Of a stretch of 64,000 bases of DNA, positions 1 through 14,400 are shown piece after piece. The position numbers and the translations under genes were made by a program. The notes under the pieces are model-generated. The model made no database searches and was not told where the DNA came from. It saw nothing but the letters and a program-made list of their open reading frames with translations. Location of the stretch: the NCBI RefSeq assembly GCF_014066305.1, contig NW_023501049.1:328501-392500 (forward strand). Reading direction: 5' to 3'. Source of the stretch: Letharia columbiana. Its lineage: Eukaryota > Ascomycota > Lecanoromycetes > Lecanorales > Parmeliaceae. Positions within the stretch are counted from its first letter, which is position 1; every line of letters starts with the position of its first letter.

Positions 1-770
1 TAATAATATTAATATACTAATTAATAAGTATCGAGTTATTATAGAAATCTTAAAATATTAAATACAATTACGTTTAAAAGATAAAATTATAAATCTTTAC
101 TTATATATAATTAATCTAACGTATAATAATAAAAAGCTTACTACGAAAGCTACGCTATCTAAATCAATATTTTAACCTTAGTTACTATTATCGCTATTAT
201 ACGAGTAATATAAAATTACCTCTTATTTAAATATATCTAATTCTTAATTCTAATTATTATTATAGACATTATTAATTCGTTCTAGAATTATTAAATATAC
301 TTTTATATACTTTCTACATCTAACCTTTTTTTTATATATCGCGAGAAGACAGTTTAAAGAAATATAGCTTATTACATTAAGCTATAATACTTTTAAAAGA
401 ATATTAAGAAATATATTAACTTTTCTAAATCGATAATTTAATAAAAAGACTATAACTATAATACGCATAATTTTATATTAAATAGCGATATCGAAAATAC
501 GTAATAGGCGTATAAAATTATTGTCGATAACTTTAATTATAAAGTGTCGACGGATTTCATATAGCTAATACTAAGGGAAGATAAGCTTTTCTTATTATCA
601 GCAGATATAGCTCGCTTTCTTTTATATATATAGAGTAATAAAATATAATCGCATTTAATTCTATATCTTATTAATTTAGCGTAGTCGTTAATTAAAATAA
701 TAATTAGAATAGCTACTTCTAAATATAGAAATTCCAATTAGAATATTTTATACATATATTATATTATAAT

Positions 771-905
771 ATAATCCCACAGATATATCATACCGTAGTA
801 TATATCGCCAAGATTTCATACTATATTAGATATAGGATTCTATAAATCTCAATAACCTATATTATATTAGAGTATGGTATGGCAGGTTAATATCCCATAT
901 CATAT
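771..905. repeat. Small imperfect inverted repeat in a less mutated island
   Basis: This stretch keeps several CA and TG dinucleotides (cccacag, tcatacc, gccaag, atggtatggcagg), unlike the DNA on either side. Bases 817-836 and 856-876 form an imperfect hairpin with matching ends CATACT and ATAGG and a loop of about 19 bases. It may be a remnant of a small hairpin element or simply a single-copy stretch that RIP missed. No coding potential is seen. Confidence 0.4.
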
Positions 906-3900
906 CATATCTTTTCGACTAGTAAGTATATTATATTATATAAGTAATATTATAAATATATAGACTATTATAATTAATCTTAATATTTATATTTAATCTT
1001 ATAAAGTTAAACTAGTATTTTATTTATATATAAAGAGATCGTAGAGTTAGATTTTAATATTTAAAATATTATACGATCTATTTTTAGCTCTCTATAGTCT
1101 TATACTATCGAATCTTTTAAGATTTATAAACTCTTTTATAATAATAATAAGAAAGATATATAATATAGAAAGATATATCTTTAGTATTATCTAATTTCTT
1201 AAGTAATAAATTATATATAATTATAAGTAATCTAATATAATTATTATAATCTTTTCTATTTAGAAAAGCGTAGAGTCGAGTAAATATTTTAAAGTAAAAT
1301 ATTTAATATATACTCGAGATATAAGTATCTTATCTTTTAATTCTTAATATTTCGAATTAGATTTTATTATTATTCTACTCTATAAAGATTAAATCGTATA
1401 AATAGTAGCTTATAAAGGCTAGTACTTTAATTTCAAAAAGCGAATATTATAATTTATATTAATCTATATTAGCGTTCGAAAATTATCTTAAAGATTAATC
1501 TAAGTAAATACTATTATAATTAGCGATATTACTTTTAAATAGATATTAAACTTATATCTACTATAAGTATCGCATTAATATTCTTTTTAATTTATAAGAT
1601 TATCTTATTATCGATATATCGCTTATAGTTATTATAAATTTCACGTATAAGAATCTTACGCGAATTAGATAAGTTACTATAATAAGAAAGATATTTATAC
1701 TCCCCTTCGAATTTAATCTTCTATATATTTCGCTTAACGAAGTAAAAGATAAAGATTTATAATAATTAATAAAATATAAATATAATATTAATTATTTTTT
1801 AATAAAGATTTACTTAGCTTAGTATATCGATAATAAACGCTTTATTAATTAAATCTTTTATAATAAATTTATTATCTAAAATTATTAGTATTTCTCTTTC
1901 TATAAATAATTTTATAGATCTTATTTCTTAAGCTACTATATTAAATAAATTCTATATATTATAACTTCGTATCTCTTATATTTATTAATAAGCTCTTTTA
2001 GATAAGAGAGTATTACGGCAATTTTAAATCCAATCGCTATTAAAAGTATAATTTTATACTCTTTTATCGAAGTAGATACTTTATATAATTCGCTATAAAA
2101 TATATAATACTTTTTTTTATCTAAAGATCTACTAGCGTAACGAAGTAATCTATATATAAATTCATCTCGAGACTTAATAAGCAATTAAACTATTATTAAC
2201 TTAGGCTTCTATAACTTATTTATCATTTAAGATATTATTATAAATAAATAACTCTCTAGAAATATATGATAATTAACTTCTAGAAGCTAAACGTTAATAT
2301 ATTACTTAGCTTAAATATTCTATAATCTTTAAATTTATATCTTAATTCTAATAGCGTTATAAATAATAGTAATATTAGTTTAAGAGAAGTCTCGATAAAA
2401 TATAAAGTTTTAATAAATAATTTATAGAAGTTTAAAAAGAGTCGTTATAATAAAGATCTTAGATAAGATATATATATATAAGCTAGAAAACATTAACTTA
2501 TTAATAATATATCGCTATATTATATAAGTATAGAGCGTCGCGTAAGCTTAATAAACTCGTAGAAATAGCTTATAGAATAATCGACGAATATATTAGATAA
2601 AGAAGAAGAATAATAAATCTAAAGATAAGATACTCTTATTATTCTTAATATCGCTTAATAATAAATAAGTAAATTAAATTTATAATAAGTATATATAAAT
2701 AAGAAGATTATATAAGTATATTTTATTAATTTTCGAGTACGCTAAATATTATATAAGTAATACTTAGCGAAACTAATATAAAAGTAATAGATTTATAAAT
2801 AATTTATAGATTATATAAAGAGACTCTTATAAATTTAATTAAAAAGTTAAAGTGCGGCTCGAAGAATAAAGATATTAAATTAATTAATAAAAGAATATCG
2901 ATACGATTATCTATCTTCGTTATCGACTATATTCGATAAATATTATAAAAGATATTAATAAGAATATAAATATTATAGAGAATAAAATCTCTATAAGATT
3001 ATAGCTTAAGTAGACGATAGCGTTATAGAAAGAAAGAATATATAAGATATTATAAAATCTAAATAGCGTATATCTAAAATTATATTTATAGATAAATATA
3101 GAAGTTAACTATAATTAAGATAGTAAAAAAACTCTCGATAATAACTATATAAACTTTAATTATATTTATAATTACGATAGATTTCAAATACTAGTAAATA
3201 AAAATAGAAGAAGAGAAAATAGAATTTTATTTATAGAGAATAATATTTAGCGAGAGTATTATTAGAATTAATATATTAAAATTCTATAACGTCTTATTAG
3301 CGTTTTATATATCTAAACTTATTATAAAATAGTTTAGAGTTATAAAAAATAAGTAAATATAGATCTCGAAAAACTATAGTAGCTTTTAAGTACGCGAAAA
3401 TGATATTATAGCTAGATTAAAGAGAAAATATTATATTTAATAAATAACGTCGTAGTTTATTTAAGAAAGCTAACGAGCTATCGATAAAGATAAGTATAAA
3501 GCTATATATCGTTATATATAGAGGAGAGCGATACTTTATCTATAACTCTATAGATTAATAAGAATAGTCGTTTAACGAGAATAACGTAATTTAATCTTTA
3601 TTATAAAGAACGTATTTAAACGCTAAATATCGGTTTTTAGAAAATAAACTATTCGCTTATAGAACGCTAAGATTCGTTAAGCTTTTATATCGCTCGTTTA
3701 TCGAGACGCAATATATAATAACAATTAGAGTTTTAGAAATTCTATTATGAAGTCTTAGAGTAAGAAAGTAGTTTCGTATATTAAAAGTCGATCTCTAAAG
3801 TCGTCGAAAAAGCTTATATCTCTTTACCTTTTAGTTTATTAATAGATAAGTATTTTAATCTAGATCTCGAAATAACTTTACTTTTTTATATTATAAAGAG

Positions 3901-5354
3901 TAATAATATAGATCTTAACGCTATAGAAGAAAAGAAGTATCTTAAGAAGAGAATTAAAGAAGTAAAGAAGCTCGAGCGCTTAGGCTAGTTCGTTAATATT
4001 AAAAGTAATTTTTAATCTTTCGAATAGTATAATTTCGACTCTATTATTATAGCTTTAAAAAAGTTTTCTAATTTATAAGACTATACGTATAATAAATAAG
4101 AAAAGAATTACTTTAATATATCGTCGGCTTCGATATTAGAGCGGTCGAAGTTTATTATTTCTAAGATTTTAGACTTTAATAAGCTTCTAGAACGATATAT
4201 ATAAATAATAAAGATTCTCTTTTAATCTTAAAATATAGCTATATTATAAGTATTAAAATTATATTAATTTTATAAATTAGATATCGAACTATTTTTTACT
4301 TAAAGACGATATTATTAAAAAGACTTCTTATCGTAACTAACTTAATATTTAGTAATTATATTAAATTCTATTACTCTCTTCTATTTAAATTTATTAAAAA
4401 TAATTATTTCACGCTAATATTAATAGATCGTCGTATCTAGCTATTAAAGTTAATTCGCTATTTAATCTTAAATCTTTATATATCTTAGATAAACTTTTTA
4501 AAAATTATAAAGATCTCGATATATAGAGTATTAAGGGTTAGTCTTTCTATTAAAATTAAAAGAAGAAAGATATAACTAATAAACCTTAACGCGTATTAAA
4601 GATAAATCTATGAATTCGCTTTAAAAAATCTCGTAGCTGATAGATTCGATAATATCTATATTTATATTTTATCTTTAATTATAAAATTATAAACTCTTAT
4701 CTTCTAGATATATTCTATTATATTAAAATCGAGAATATTATATAGTAGCTTCGAGATATCGCTATTTAATATAATATAGACTAATATATTCTATATTAAT
4801 TAAGTTAGAACTATAAGAAATTAAGTTAATAGAATATCGATTTTAACTAGAAGTATAATATTATAATTAAATATCGTTATAAAGATAATATCGCTTATTA
4901 AGAGCTAAAGAGAGCTTTTAAGTAAGTATAAGCTAATCTTAATAGAGTTATTTAAGACTATTAAAATATATAAACTCGTCTTAAGTTATAAAGAGTATTT
5001 ATTTAATAGATCGACGCTTAATTAGATTATATTCTCTTTATAACGAGAATACTTAATTAATTACTATACTTCTTAATTATTAATAAGTTTAATCTCTCTA
5101 AAAATTAGAAGCGATAGTAGAAGAAGCTAAATTATATAGATATTAAGATCGAGAGAGATTTACTTCATATCGAGTAAGATAAATTAAAGATCGCTTTAAA
5201 AAAGAAATAAGAGAGATATATTTTATAGGACTTTAAATCGATATAAATAAAGAGGGGTAGAACTTATTAATGGAAGTGTTATTTCGATTTTTATATATCT
5301 ATTTAAACTAGTTTATCTCGCTATAGAAAATTAAATTCTAATTCTATCTATATT

Positions 5355-5420
5355 ATATTATAAAGACTATTTAAATACGCTAGCACTATATTATAAAGTC
5401 TATCTAAATATATTAGCTAT
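5355..5420. repeat. 33-bp tandem duplication
   Basis: Two adjacent units, 5355-5387 and 5388-5420, share the core ATATTATAAAG and differ mainly by transitions. About 75 bases upstream, near 5,265-5,285, is a small patch with unmutated TG (aatggaagtgtt). Its significance is unclear. Confidence 0.5.
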
Positions 5421-5968
5421 CGCTCTATAATACTACTTCTTAATTTTAATTTTATTATTATTAAGATTAAATAAATAGCGTTACTCTTATTATAATTAGA
5501 ATAATTATAAGTATAATAAAGCGAGAAGCGCGTTATTTTTCGTATAACTCTAAGCTTAAAAAACTTTAATCTCTCGATATTTCGTTTATTTCGACTATAG
5601 TAATTAATAGCTTTAAAAAGCTATAGATAAGCGAAGTAGCGCTAATATAGAATATATATTAATAAATAGTTAAAGAATAATTATCAAATCGCTAAGTGAA
5701 ATTAACTCTATTTCTTTTTATTTACTCTTAACTAGATATAGCTTAAATATAATAGTAAAAATCGATTTTTATTAATTAAAGACTCGTAGAATATTACTTT
5801 TCGAGTAAGATCTCTATACTCTAATATACTACGCTTATTATATCTTAATATTAAATATTTATATTCGCTTTAATAAAAAGAATAGATATAGTCGTTTAAG
5901 TAAATACGACTTCTAGTATATAATTTACTTCTAGAGATAGCGCGTAAACTTAAGTATATTTATAATGT

Positions 5969-5990
5969 AATATATATATATATATATATA
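5969..5990. repeat. TA microsatellite
   Basis: An uninterrupted run of alternating T and A, followed by cgtatatata. This is expected in RIP-mutated DNA, where CA and TG repeats collapse to TA. Confidence 0.85.
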
Positions 5991-6683
5991 CGTATATATA
6001 ACGCGTAATATAGAGTTATAAAGTTAATGCGATTAATCTAATCTCTACGAGTTATATATTATAGTTATAGAGAAGATATAGTAATAAGATTTCTTCTAAA
6101 TAGTTTAATACGATAAGATATAGATTTAACTATTATTAATACTAGCTAAAAATAGCGATATAAGTATAAAGAAGCTTTAAGACTAAGAAGATGCGTCGAA
6201 GCTTCGATATTAATACGATTCTTTAATATTATATCTATTAAATTTAAAAATAGCCTCTTAAAAGAAAGAAAGAATTATTAGATAAAGTCGAAAATAATAT
6301 ATAAATAGAAATACGATAAAGATTTATATCTAAACTATATTAAGTTAATATAATTATATATTAATCTTATATTATAAGATAGCTTTAATATATTTTCAAT
6401 TTAATATCGACGCTAAAAAATTAACTCTATTATCTATATTCTTTAATAATCGTAAAAATATTATAGCCTCTATTCTAATATCTTTTATAGAGAAAATATC
6501 TAAGCGTATACTCGAGTAATAGAAGATAGATATACGATATAAAAAAACCGAGTTAATAAAGAATAAGATCGCTAAAAAGTAAATATTTAAGACGCTTTAA
6601 ATAGAAGTATAGTATAACTCTAAGAAATAGAATAAAGTCGAGATTATAAATAATAAAATTATTAATATTAATAAAGAAGAATA

Positions 6684-7320
6684 TATCTGCAAATCTGAAA
6701 AATTAATTTTTATACGATTTCCGTCGGGTTCGTATAATTAGCACGATTTAGTACGATTTAGTCTATTAAGTAGACTTTATTTATATTTAATTCTTTTTAT
6801 TAATTTAATAACTATTTTAACTCTTTCCGCCAGTTCTATTAGTTTAATAACTTTAAAAATTTTTAATAACTTTAAAATTTTTACGTAATATACTTTAATA
6901 TACTCTAAGTACTATTTTATATATATATAATATTAATATATATTATTATTAATATACGTATTATTATACGCTATATTAGAGTATTACTTACGCGATTAAT
7001 TTTATTAAATTATTTAATTTCGTAGTTAAATTTAAGTTAACGTTAATACTCGTTATCGTAGAATCTTATCGTCGTAACATCGATTATTAGAACTTTTCTT
7101 TTTTTATACGTATTACTACTAAACTAATAGAATTAATAAAAAAGATTAAGATAATTATTAAACCGGCGGAATTTAGATAAATTCTAATTAGATTTACTAA
7201 ATCGATAGAATTTAGATAGATTCTAATTAGATTTGCTAATTCGATGAATTTTATAATTTCCGCGATAAACGCGCGATTAGCAATTTCAAATTTTATAGAA
7301 ACTTTTCAGATTTGCAGATG
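6684..7320. mobile_element. Non-autonomous TIR transposon M1 (MITE-like, TA target)
   Basis: The element is bounded by inverted repeats. The left end reads TATCTGCAAATCTGAAAA, where the first T is probably a RIP-mutated C. The right end is its reverse complement, finishing TTTGCAGATG at 7320. TA flanks both ends (6682-6683 and 7321-7322), as expected for a Tc1/mariner-type TA target duplication. At 637 bp with no reading frame it is too short for a transposase, so it is non-autonomous. The last 180 bp contain a duplicated unit of about 39 bp (7,166-7,245). Relatives occur at 27,195-27,655 (M2) and 38,875-39,190 (M3, opposite orientation). Superfamily assignment rests only on the TA flank and the ends. 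Confidence 0.8.
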
Positions 7321-7322
7321 TA

Positions 7323-7498
7323 AGTTATAGAGGCGGAAGAGAAGAGGCTTAATAAAATAATATTAATAGAGATAGAGGATAACTTATTATAGTCTTAGTT
7401 GAAAAGAGAAAATATCTCTTCTATCGCTTAAGTTCTAGTATTAATTAATTAGATAAAAGAAGATTTTAATTATAATAATCTTAGTTAGAGAGATAGCG

Positions 7499-7551
<53 letters not shown>

Positions 7552-8711
7552 AATAGTAATAGTAATAATAATAATATATATAATAAAAGTAATAATAAGT
7601 ATAAAATAAATAATAGTAATATAAGTAATAAAGAAGATAATAAAATATCTATAATAATTATTATAGATTATAAAAAGCTAATAGAAAGTTTAACTATAGC
7701 TTATAAAGTAATAGTATAAAAATTCGCTACTCGAGTTTAAGAGAAAGAGATTATTAATAGATATAGGCTAATTAACTACTTTAAGTATAGAATTAAAATT
7801 ATCTCTAAGTTCTTTAATAAAAGTCTTTTTAATATTAACGCGTTAAAATATAGAATTAATGAATTAAAAGTTAAGAATAATATAGACTAGATCTATAATT
7901 ATTAGAATATTATTAATATTATTATAATCGCTATTAGAGTTAAAGATAAAGAAGATTTATTATAAATAATTAATTCGATATATTATACTAAAAACTAGAG
8001 ATATACTAAGATTAAGATTTTATTATAATAATATAATATAAAAGACGATAATTTAAATCTATAATTTTAAAAGATATAAGAAATAATATAACGTATTTAT
8101 TTAATAAGAAAGAAAGGGATTATAAATAAAATAATCTTTATATAAATAAGTAAGTGCGAGTAAGAATATAATATATAGTTTTTAAGCGACTCGAAGGGAA
8201 GAGATAAGACTATATTATCAACTTCTTATATAAAAATTAAAGAGGCCTCGAAGGTCGAAGAGAGATTATTCTCTAAAACTTTGATATTAATAAACGTATT
8301 AAAGAGTAAAGAGAAGAGTGCTTAGTTAGTAAAGACTAATTCGATATTAATAACTTCTCTAAGTTTAGTAGAAGCTGAGATTAGCGCTATAAATAATATA
8401 TAAACTATTTATACGTCGCTATTAGATAAGAAAAAATAATTAATAAATTATTATAAGCTATTTAATATTAATTTAATAAGAGATATAGACGATAATAATA
8501 GAGAAAAAATAGTAAACGCTTAAATAAAGATTAAAGTAAAAGTGGCGATTAATACTTAAATAGGCTAGCGTTAAATATTTAAACTTTAGTAGACTAAAGC
8601 CCTTTTTAATATCTTAAGTAGGGATTTTATAGTAACGTTTTAATATTTAAAGTCGAAAATTCTATATTCTATACGCTATTTAAGACTTATCTTTTTTTAT
8701 TTTTATATTAT
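7323..8711. other. RIP-degraded region, no gene recognised
   Basis: This stretch holds a trinucleotide repeat (7497-7580) and otherwise lysine/isoleucine-rich broken frames without recognisable motifs. CA and TG are depleted throughout. Confidence 0.75.
7497..7580. repeat. AAT trinucleotide microsatellite
   Basis: A near-perfect run of AAT units with a few AAA and AGT interruptions. Given the RIP context it may descend from a CAA, CAG or GAT-type codon repeat of a degraded gene. Confidence 0.85.
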
Positions 8712-11404
8712 TATATAAGTAAAGACCTATGAATTAAATTTATGAAGTTGAATTTTTTATTTTTCTAAGTTAAATGGAGTTAGATTTTTCTAAGTTAAAT
8801 CGAATTTTAGCTCTAGCCCTAAGTTAAATCGAACTCTAATCGCTTGCTGTGCGTTTTTAACCTACTTCTATTATTATAAAATTAATTTAATCTATATAAT
8901 ATATAGATATATATATACGAAGAGAGGCGCGCTAAGGCTTAATTAGAAAGGTATATTAAGTATAAAGAATTAATTCGTAATAATTATCTATAAAAAATAG
9001 AGAAAGGTTATATTCTTATAATAAGAAGTATTAAAATATTGAAAAGAAATGAAGATAACGTACTAATTAGTGGTGTAAATCTTATAATATCTTCTATCGT
9101 AGTAAAATCTTTTAAATAATAAAATAGCTATAGATATCGAATGGTTTTAATTCGTTTAAATATATATCGTTTAATATTTCTTCTATAGAGACTTAATTAG
9201 CTATAATCGTCGTAGTAGATTCTTCTCTTATAATATTATTAATATATTATATAAATATAGTAGAGATAATAGATTAAGTTATAGTAGAGATAATAGATTA
9301 AGTTATAATAATATTCTCTACTTTTTAAGTAATAATATAATATAGAATTATAGAGAGTATATAATATAGGATCTTAGAGAGCTAAGCTGTGTTCTTAATG
9401 CTAAGAGCTTTATTATTATTTAGTTTCTTTATAATATTCTCTATATTTATCTACTATTATAACTTCTCTTATTCTAGCTAAGTAGATTAGTGTGAGATCG
9501 TAGAGAGTAAATCTATTATATTATTGCTACTAATAACTATCTTCATAGTATTCTTTATAGTATTCTCCGTATTCGTCTACTATTATAACTTCTCTTACTC
9601 TAACTAAGTAAATTAATATAGAATCTTAAAGAGCTAAGTCGTATTTTTAACGATAATAGTCTTATTATCGCTTAATTTCTTCGTAATATTCTTTATATTT
9701 ATCTATTATAGTTTCTTCTTTTATTTCTTCTCTTATAGAGTATTAGATTAAATAACTAGCTAAGTAACTAATTAAGTAAATAATTAATATAATATAAAAT
9801 CTTAAAGAGCTAAGTTATATTCTTAACGATAATAATTTTATTATCACTTAATTTCTTCGTAATATTCTTCATATTTATCTATTATAGTTTCTTCTCTTAC
9901 TTCTTAATATAATAGAGATAATAAACTAAGTTATAATAGTATTCTTCGCTTATTAAATAATAATTTAATATAAAATTATAAAGAGTATATAACGTGGGAT
10001 CTTGAAGAGCTAAGCCGTATTCTTGATATTAAGGATTTTATTACTACTTAATTTCTCCGTAGTATTCTTCGCATTTATCTATTATAGTTTCTTCTCTTAT
10101 TTTTTAATATAGTAAAGATAATAGACTAAATTATAATAGTATTTTTCGCTTATTAAATAATGATTTAATATAAAATTATAGAGAGTATATAACGTAGGAT
10201 CTTAAAGAGTTAAGCTTATTCTTAATACTAAGAGCTTTATTATCGCTTAATTTCTCTATAATATTCTTTATATTCGTTTATTATAATAACTTCTCTTATA
10301 CTAGCTAAGTAAATTAATATAAGATCGTAAAGAGTAAGTCTATTATATTACTACTGCTAATAACTATCTTTATAATATTCTTTATAATATTCTTTATATT
10401 CGCCTATTATAGATTCTCCTCTTATTTAACTAAGTGCGAGGGTATTAAGAATAAATATATTTATATTAGTGAAATTAATAGAATTAATAGAATTAATAGA
10501 ATAATAAAAGAAGAATAATTATATAAATAGATGAAAGGATTATTATTCGATTTCGAACGCATTTAATATAACTATAATATTTAAATATTAGTTTAACTTA
10601 TTTATCGTTAATTTAGAAGAAGTATATAGAGGAGGATATATCCGTTTAGGCTCTTTTTAAGGATCTTTTAACGCGTTTATAAGTAGTAATAGATAGCTAT
10701 TAAGCTCGCTTATAGCCTCGATTATTAGTAATAATAAATTTATTAAGAGGTAACTTAGAGATATTAATAGAGGCTCTAAGAGATAAGTAAAAGAAGTATA
10801 TATATCTAAATCGAACTCTTTTTAAGAATCTTTTAACGCGTTTATAAGTAATAATAGATAGCTATTAGGCTCGCTTACGGCCTCGATTACTAGTAGTAAT
10901 AGATTTATCGAGAGATAATTTAGAGATATTAATAAGAGGCTTTAATTAGGCGAGGAATATCGAAGACGATTATATTTATATTAATGAAATTAATAGAATT
11001 AATAGAATTAGTAGAATTAATAGAATAATAAAAGAATAATAAATAGATGAAAGGATTTCGATTCTGGACGCGTCTGGTATAATTACTATAATTATTATAT
11101 TTAAATATTTATTTAATTTACTAATAGTAGACTAAACTTTAAAATTTTTATAGCGTTAGAAAGCGTAAAGTAAGCTTTATAATTTGAGAAATTATGAAGT
11201 AACTATATATATTATAGGCTAAGTACTTTAAAGTGTAAAACTTCTATATATAAATTTTTGATAAGGAAGGCGCGAGAGGGCTATCGGGCTAACTTAGCCG
11301 GTCTAATTAAAGAGCGTAGCGAACTCGAATTAATAATTAACTATATATATAAATTTAAGATTTTCAAGCTTAGCTCTATCTTATTCTTTTATATATACTA
11401 ATTA
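8712..11404. repeat. Copy A (RIP-mutated) of a 2.5-2.7-kb repeat of unknown class
   Basis: This interval aligns along its whole length with 20,104-22,627 (copy B). Shared anchors in order are the start AAGTAAAG, three blocks of CTAAGT(C/T)AAAT, the block gcttgctgtgcgttttt, the tandem array, the block ctctttttaagg..cttttaacgcg, and the end CTTATTCTTTTATATATACT. Most differences are C-to-T or G-to-A at CA/TG, so copy A is a RIP-mutated version of copy B. It is about 170 bp longer, mainly because of a 165-bp tandem duplication at 10,641-10,970. Any original reading frame is destroyed. No clear terminal inverted repeat or target duplication is visible. Confidence 0.85.
10641..10970. repeat. 165-bp tandem duplication inside copy A
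   Basis: The segment that begins near tccgtttagg and contains ctctttttaagg is present twice, offset by exactly 165 bases (ctcttttt at 10,651 and 10,816). Copy B carries only one unit (ctctttttgagg at about 22,051), so the duplication is specific to copy A or was lost from B. Confidence 0.8.
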
Positions 11405-14400
11405 AAGTATATAATCGTAAATATATATATTATACGTTATCTTATTAACTTTTTTTAATATTATTATTTCTACTAAATACCCTTCTATAAATCTTATTAT
11501 TTCTCTTCTTCTAATAGAATATTTATTATTTATATTTATTACTTAAGTAATTAGATAATCTTAGCTTACTTTAATACTAATTTACTTTTAAATATTATAT
11601 TATTAAATATTAAAGTAATCTTTTTAGATAAATACTATAGCGTAAGCTAATAGATAAAGTTTACTATTTAATCTTATTAATCTTTACTCTATAATTAATA
11701 AATATTTAATTTATTATTAATAATAATCTAAGCCTAGCTTCGCCTATTAAGCTTCTCTTTAAGTCTCTTTATTATAATAAAATTATAAAGAATATTATAA
11801 AAGATAAGAAATTAATCTCTATCTTTATTTTATATATAAATTAAAAAATGTTTATAGACTTTAATTTTCTACTTAGAGATTAAATTAAATAGATATTTAT
11901 TAGCGATAATAAAGAGATTAATAAAAGTCTTTCTCTTACGAGTGTCGGGCGTTAAGAAATTACGTATAAAGTCTTTTTTACTTTTATTATTAAGATCTAA
12001 ATATTAAGTAACATCTTTAATTATATACTTATATATAAGTTTACTCGAATATCTACTAGACGTATAGAGAATTAATAGATTAGAAATATTAATTCTTTAT
12101 TATATATCGAAGAAAATAAAAGTAATTTAATCGATATTTATAATGTTCGCTATATGCGTATAAATATGTATTAATATACTATACTCTTCGATAGATACTT
12201 TTAAATATCTCTTAGCTATTAATAAGATATATTTTTAAGAATTAATAAGAATAATATAAGATAGCTTCGCGTATATATAAATATAAGTAATAATAAGATC
12301 GATTTCGTAGAAGCTTCTAGTAATTATTATAATTTTACTCGAGATCGAGTATAAGAAGAGAGTGCGAAATATTTATCTAATAAGGGAGCTATTTAAATCT
12401 ATTTTAGATATTATAATAACTAGCTAACTTTAAAATAGATAAAAAAAGTAAAGTTATATTATAGCGAAGAGGGGTTTTTCTTATAATATAAAACGCTAAT
12501 CGATATATATCTTATAAACGTTAAATAGAGAAAGCTCTTAATTTAGTTTCTTTATAAAAGAACTTCTATAAGTTATATAGAGAAGATTACTAGTAATATA
12601 AGTAATCTCTAAAATTATTCTAGTATCGCTTTAATTAGACTTTTAGTATCTTATAATATTAACTAGATCTTAGAGATCTTAAGTTCGCTAGACTTTAATA
12701 ACTTCTTTTACTATATCTCGATTCGCTCTATATTTATATATACTATTATTATATTAATATTTAGAAGAATAGCGTAGATACTAGATTTATAATCTTAAAG
12801 ATATTACTCGTTAATAAGAAGCTTTAAATAATTTCTCTTTATCGCCGAGGTAGTACGTTAAAATATCTCTCGATATTATATATTCGGTTAATCGTAAAAA
12901 ATATTACGAAGATAATAGATCTAAGTATCTAAAAGAATTAATTAGTATATAGTTAAAAATAGATTAAGCTTCTTATCTTAAATTAGCTATAAGATAAAGA
13001 AGTTATATACTATAGCCTCTATATTTAAAATCGTAGTAATCTAATTAATTATATTTAAAAGATTCTAAAGAATTATTTATTTAAGAAGATTAGAATATTT
13101 TTTTTAATCTCTTAAATCTTATAGTCGTAATCGTTATTAATGTTTATAAATATAACCGCGTTATCTTCGCCGAAGAACTCTATTACTAATTTTTATTTTA
13201 AGAGAAAGAACTTTAATTAGCTCTATTAATCTTGGCGTTAACTTATTATATAACTATTAAAAATCTTTAAAAACTTAGAGTTCTTAATTAAGAAGTCGAA
13301 AAATAGCTTATTAATATAAAAGGCTATATTAAATACGTAATTTTAATCATCGAAAGGCTCTTTATAGTCCGTCTTTCTTAAAAACTTTAAAAGATATTAT
13401 TATATTATTTCTATAACGTTAAAGTTATTAAATTAGCTCGAACGTAATTAAGCTTTAATAAGAATATACTAGAACTTTAAGTTATCTCTTAGAGACGATT
13501 ATATAAATATCTCGAAGATTTATATCGCTTTAAATTCGTTAATATATATTTATCTAATTACTTTAAAAGTAGCGAGAGAGTAAAGAATTTATATTAAAAT
13601 TAAGTTATTAGCTTCTAATTATTAGAGTAAAAATAGAAATATATATTAGCGTATCTAGTAATATAGAATCTACCTTCATTATAAATATTAATTTATTTAG
13701 ACTTTTTAATCTCTTTAAACCTTCGCTAAGAGCGTTAAAAATTCTTAGATTAACGATTATTCGAATTAATATTATCTTTAAAGGCTATAAAGACTTTAGC
13801 TTTTCTCTATTAGAGATCGAGAGAAAGCGAAGATATAAAAATCTAATATAAAATTCTTATTTACGTTTCTCTAGAAGTCTTAAAGATAAGATTTAGCTAT
13901 TACGCGATCGCGCGAACTTAATAATATACGTTATTAAGAAGAAGTACTATTATAAAAATAAGAATTATTTTAAATTTTAGAAAAGTTAAGAGTATTTAAG
14001 ATATATTTATAAAGTTACTTACTTGATTAGAGTAGTAATATTATTCTAGATAATCTATATCGAGCTTTTAATTAAATCTTCTTAATCTAATCTCTATTAA
14101 TAAAAAAATATCATTATAATAATTAATCGAATATTATATTTATACTATTTCGAGAAGAGTTAAAAGATAGAAATAGTCTTTTAATCTAAGTTTAATATAA
14201 AGGTAGCGTATATTTAAATATATATCTATTTATAAAAATATTAATCTTATTTTAAGTATCTTAAAAATAGTTATTTTTAAAGCTTTCGTAGATGGTAATT
14301 AAAATAGAGCGCTAGATATTCTTATACTCACCTAAATTAAATACTCTATTTCTCTTATTATTATTACTTTTCGTATATTTACGTAAGTAGTAATCGTTCG

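Larger units (their letters stand above)
1..6681. other. RIP-degraded AT-rich region, no gene recognised
   Basis: No long reading frame survives. CA and TG dinucleotides are nearly absent while CG remains common (3 CA and 0 TG in bases 1-300), which is the RIP signature. Some plus-strand stretches, for example about 3,780-4,200, run as long frames broken only by TAA or TAG, the stops that RIP makes from Gln and Trp codons. They are probably transposon coding relics, but I could not match them to a family. The two short minus-strand frames at 537-737 and 1936-2184 are Leu/Ile/Lys/Tyr-rich products of AT-rich DNA and are not called as genes. Small islands and simple repeats are listed separately. 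Confidence 0.8.

Noticed and set aside
537..2184. Short minus-strand frames at 537-737 and 1936-2184
   Set aside because: Both are Ile/Leu/Lys/Tyr-rich, lie in RIP-saturated DNA, and have no motif or neighbour to support a gene.
5265..5520. Possible solo LTR beginning TGTTATTTCG after a purine-rich stretch
   Set aside because: No matching second copy, target duplication or defined end was found in the window.
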